Shown here: piece after piece, positions 62,914-64,000 of the stretch
Position numbering within the stretch: the stretch's first letter is position 1
Layout: every line of letters begins with the position of its first letter
NCBI RefSeq assembly: GCF_010725885.1
Contig: NZ_AP022600.1
Span: 1,240,001-1,304,000, forward strand
Origin: Mycolicibacterium tokaiense
GTDB lineage: Bacteria > Actinomycetota > Actinomycetes > Mycobacteriales > Mycobacteriaceae
Direction of reading: 5' to 3'
Length of the DNA stretch: 64,000 bases
The notes under the pieces: generated by a model
Database searches by the model: none
What the model saw: the letters and a program-made list of their open reading frames with translations, nothing else
Told to the model about the DNA's origin: nothing
Program-made: the position numbers and the translations under genes

Positions 62914-64000
62914 GTGTCTGACTGGGATGCCATCGTCATCGGAGCCGGGCACAACGGGCTGACGTCCGCGGCCCTGCTGGCGCAGGCCGGGTTGCGCACC
63001 GTGTGCCTGGAGTCCAAGCGCTATGCCGGCGGGATGGCCTCGACTGTTGAGCTCTTTGACGGCTACCAGTTCGAGATCGCCGGGTCACTGCAGTTCCCCA
63101 CCTCGCTGACCGTCAGCAAGGAACTGGGCCTGGACACCCTGCCCACCATCGATGTCGACGTCATGTCGGTGTCCCTGCGCGGCGTCGGCGACGCACCCGT
63201 CGTCTATTACACCGACCCGATGCGGTTGATGAACCACCTCAACGATGTGCACGGCTCCGAGGCCGTGATGGGAATGGCGCAGTTGATGGCGTGGAGTCTG
63301 GCGCCGACGCGCGCGCTGGGCCGGTTCGACGCCGGGGCCGCGCCCAAGACGTACGACGAGATGTACGCCTGCGCGTCGACGGACGCCGAGCGCGCCGCCA
63401 TCACCGACCTGCTGTTCGCCTCGGTTTCCGACATCCTGGACCGCTACCTGCCCGACCGGGAGAAGCACGGCGCACTACGCGGGATGCTGGCGTTCCTGGC
63501 GGTCAACACCACCTACCGCGGGCCGCAGACGCCGGGCTCGGCCGCGGCGCTGGCCTACGGGCTGGCGGTTCCCGACGGCGATGCCACCTTGATGAAGAAA
63601 CTGCGGGGAGGCATCGGGACGTTGACGACGCACCTGCAGCAGCTCTTCGAGTCCGCCGGCGGGGAGCTGCGGCTGCGCAGCCAGGTCCGCGAGATCCTCT
63701 CCGTGGACGGGCGGGTGTCCGGTGTGCGCCTGGACGACGGAACCACGCTGACGGCGCCCATCGTCATCTCCAGTCTGGCGCCCGACCTCACGGTGGCGCT
63801 GGCGGCGCTGCCCGACCGGGACAGGTACACCCGCATCGATCACCGGGGCAGCTACCTGCAGATGCACTTCGCGCTGGACGGCATCCCCGAATTCGCCGCG
63901 CCCTACGAGCTCCTGAACGACCCCGCCATGCAGTCGGCAATCGGATTGTTCAGCACGCCCGAGGAATTGCAGCAGCAGTGGGAGGCCAGCCGCCACGGGG
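62914..64000 (+). CDS. Phytoene desaturase-like FAD oxidoreductase (truncated by the right edge)
   Basis: 362 codons are present from the GTG at 62914, with a GGAGAA site upstream. The N-terminal dinucleotide-binding motif is DWDAIVIGAGHNGLTSAALL followed by CLESKRYAGGMASTVEL. The region LKRGGIGTLTTHL-like (KKLRGGIGTLTTHLQQLFES) and a second FAD segment (GVRLDDGTTLTAPIVISSLA) fit the CrtI/PDS-related NAD(P)/FAD oxidoreductases. Many mycobacterial members have no carotenoid role. The C-terminal third is missing from the window. Confidence 0.85.
   Translation, partial: MSDWDAIVIGAGHNGLTSAALLAQAGLRTVCLESKRYAGGMASTVELFDGYQFEIAGSLQFPTSLTVSKELGLDTLPTIDVDVMSVSLRGVGDAPVVYYTDPMRLMNHLNDVHGSEAVMGMAQLMAWSLAPTRALGRFDAGAAPKTYDEMYACASTDAERAAITDLLFASVSDILDRYLPDREKHGALRGMLAFLAVNTTYRGPQTPGSAAALAYGLAVPDGDATLMKKLRGGIGTLTTHLQQLFESAGGELRLRSQVREILSVDGRVSGVRLDDGTTLTAPIVISSLAPDLTVALAALPDRDRYTRIDHRGSYLQMHFALDGIPEFAAPYELLNDPAMQSAIGLFSTPEELQQQWEASRHG

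Overview
The window is high-GC actinobacterial DNA, and the gene content points to a mycobacterium, most likely a rapid-growing Mycolicibacterium-type species. Diagnostic genes are two antigen 85 mycolyltransferases, a maltokinase (mak), an HtdZ-type hydratase, recC-recB-recD in the mycobacterial order, an MHB-type heme-binding secreted protein, a DUF5709 protein and a DUF222/HNH (13E12-repeat type) protein. Genes are densely packed, often overlap as ATGA, GTGA or TGATG, and several start about 7 bases after a TANNNT -10 box with no leader. I saw no rRNA, tRNA, CRISPR array or insertion sequence.

Region 1 (1-14,816) looks like a carboxylate-catabolism island. On the minus strand a GntR/HutC-type and an IclR-type regulator precede a tripartite tricarboxylate transporter operon (tctC-tctB-tctA). 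The operon continues through an SDR dehydrogenase and four tandem, mutually divergent MmgE/PrpD-family genes, the last running off the left edge. A second minus-strand operon encodes acyl-CoA dehydrogenase, class III CoA transferase, MaoC-like acyl-CoA hydratase and a CitE-type lyase. This is a plausible route from a C5 dicarboxylate (methylsuccinate, mesaconate or itaconate type) to acetyl-CoA and pyruvate. Its promoter lies in a 26-bp palindrome.

Region 2 (14.8-25.5 kb) holds a DUF4239 membrane protein, a Baeyer-Villiger-type monooxygenase with a zinc alcohol dehydrogenase, an AurF-like diiron oxygenase with a DUF4873 protein, an enoyl-CoA hydratase, an SDR, and an AceE-like ThDP enzyme divergent from an Lrp/AsnC regulator. 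Region 3 (25.7-33.5 kb) holds an alpha/beta hydrolase, an SRPBCC protein, a 61-bp tandem repeat array, an acyl-CoA dehydrogenase/TetR pair, a TauE/SafE transporter, a small DivIVA-domain gene flanked by two inverted copies of an intergenic palindrome, htdZ, a TesB-like thioesterase and a close relative of mesaconyl-CoA C1-C4 CoA transferase.

Region 4 (33.5-42.6 kb) holds a phosphoesterase, a MarR/ABC-2 exporter operon, a flavin/PPOx protein, a large APC/KimA-like permease with a soluble tail, an XRE/membrane-protein pair, an LtrA protein and the first antigen 85 gene with MtrA-like boxes. Region 5 (42.7-51.0 kb) is recCBD. Region 6 (51-64 kb) holds a cytochrome P450, a Cys-rich envelope protein, the DUF222/HNH gene, an SRPBCC protein with maltokinase, a GntR regulator, a PotABCD-like ABC importer, the second antigen 85 gene, a TetR regulator and a truncated phytoene-desaturase-like oxidoreductase.

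Intergenic DNA carries at least two families of repeated palindromes at gene 3' ends: one with a conserved 17-nt loop on different stems (22,247-22,309 and 53,155-53,213), and one 66-bp element (30,355-30,420 and 30,711-30,776). Only one gene-free stretch exceeds 300 bases (7,949-8,259); it is the regulatory region of the tct operon.
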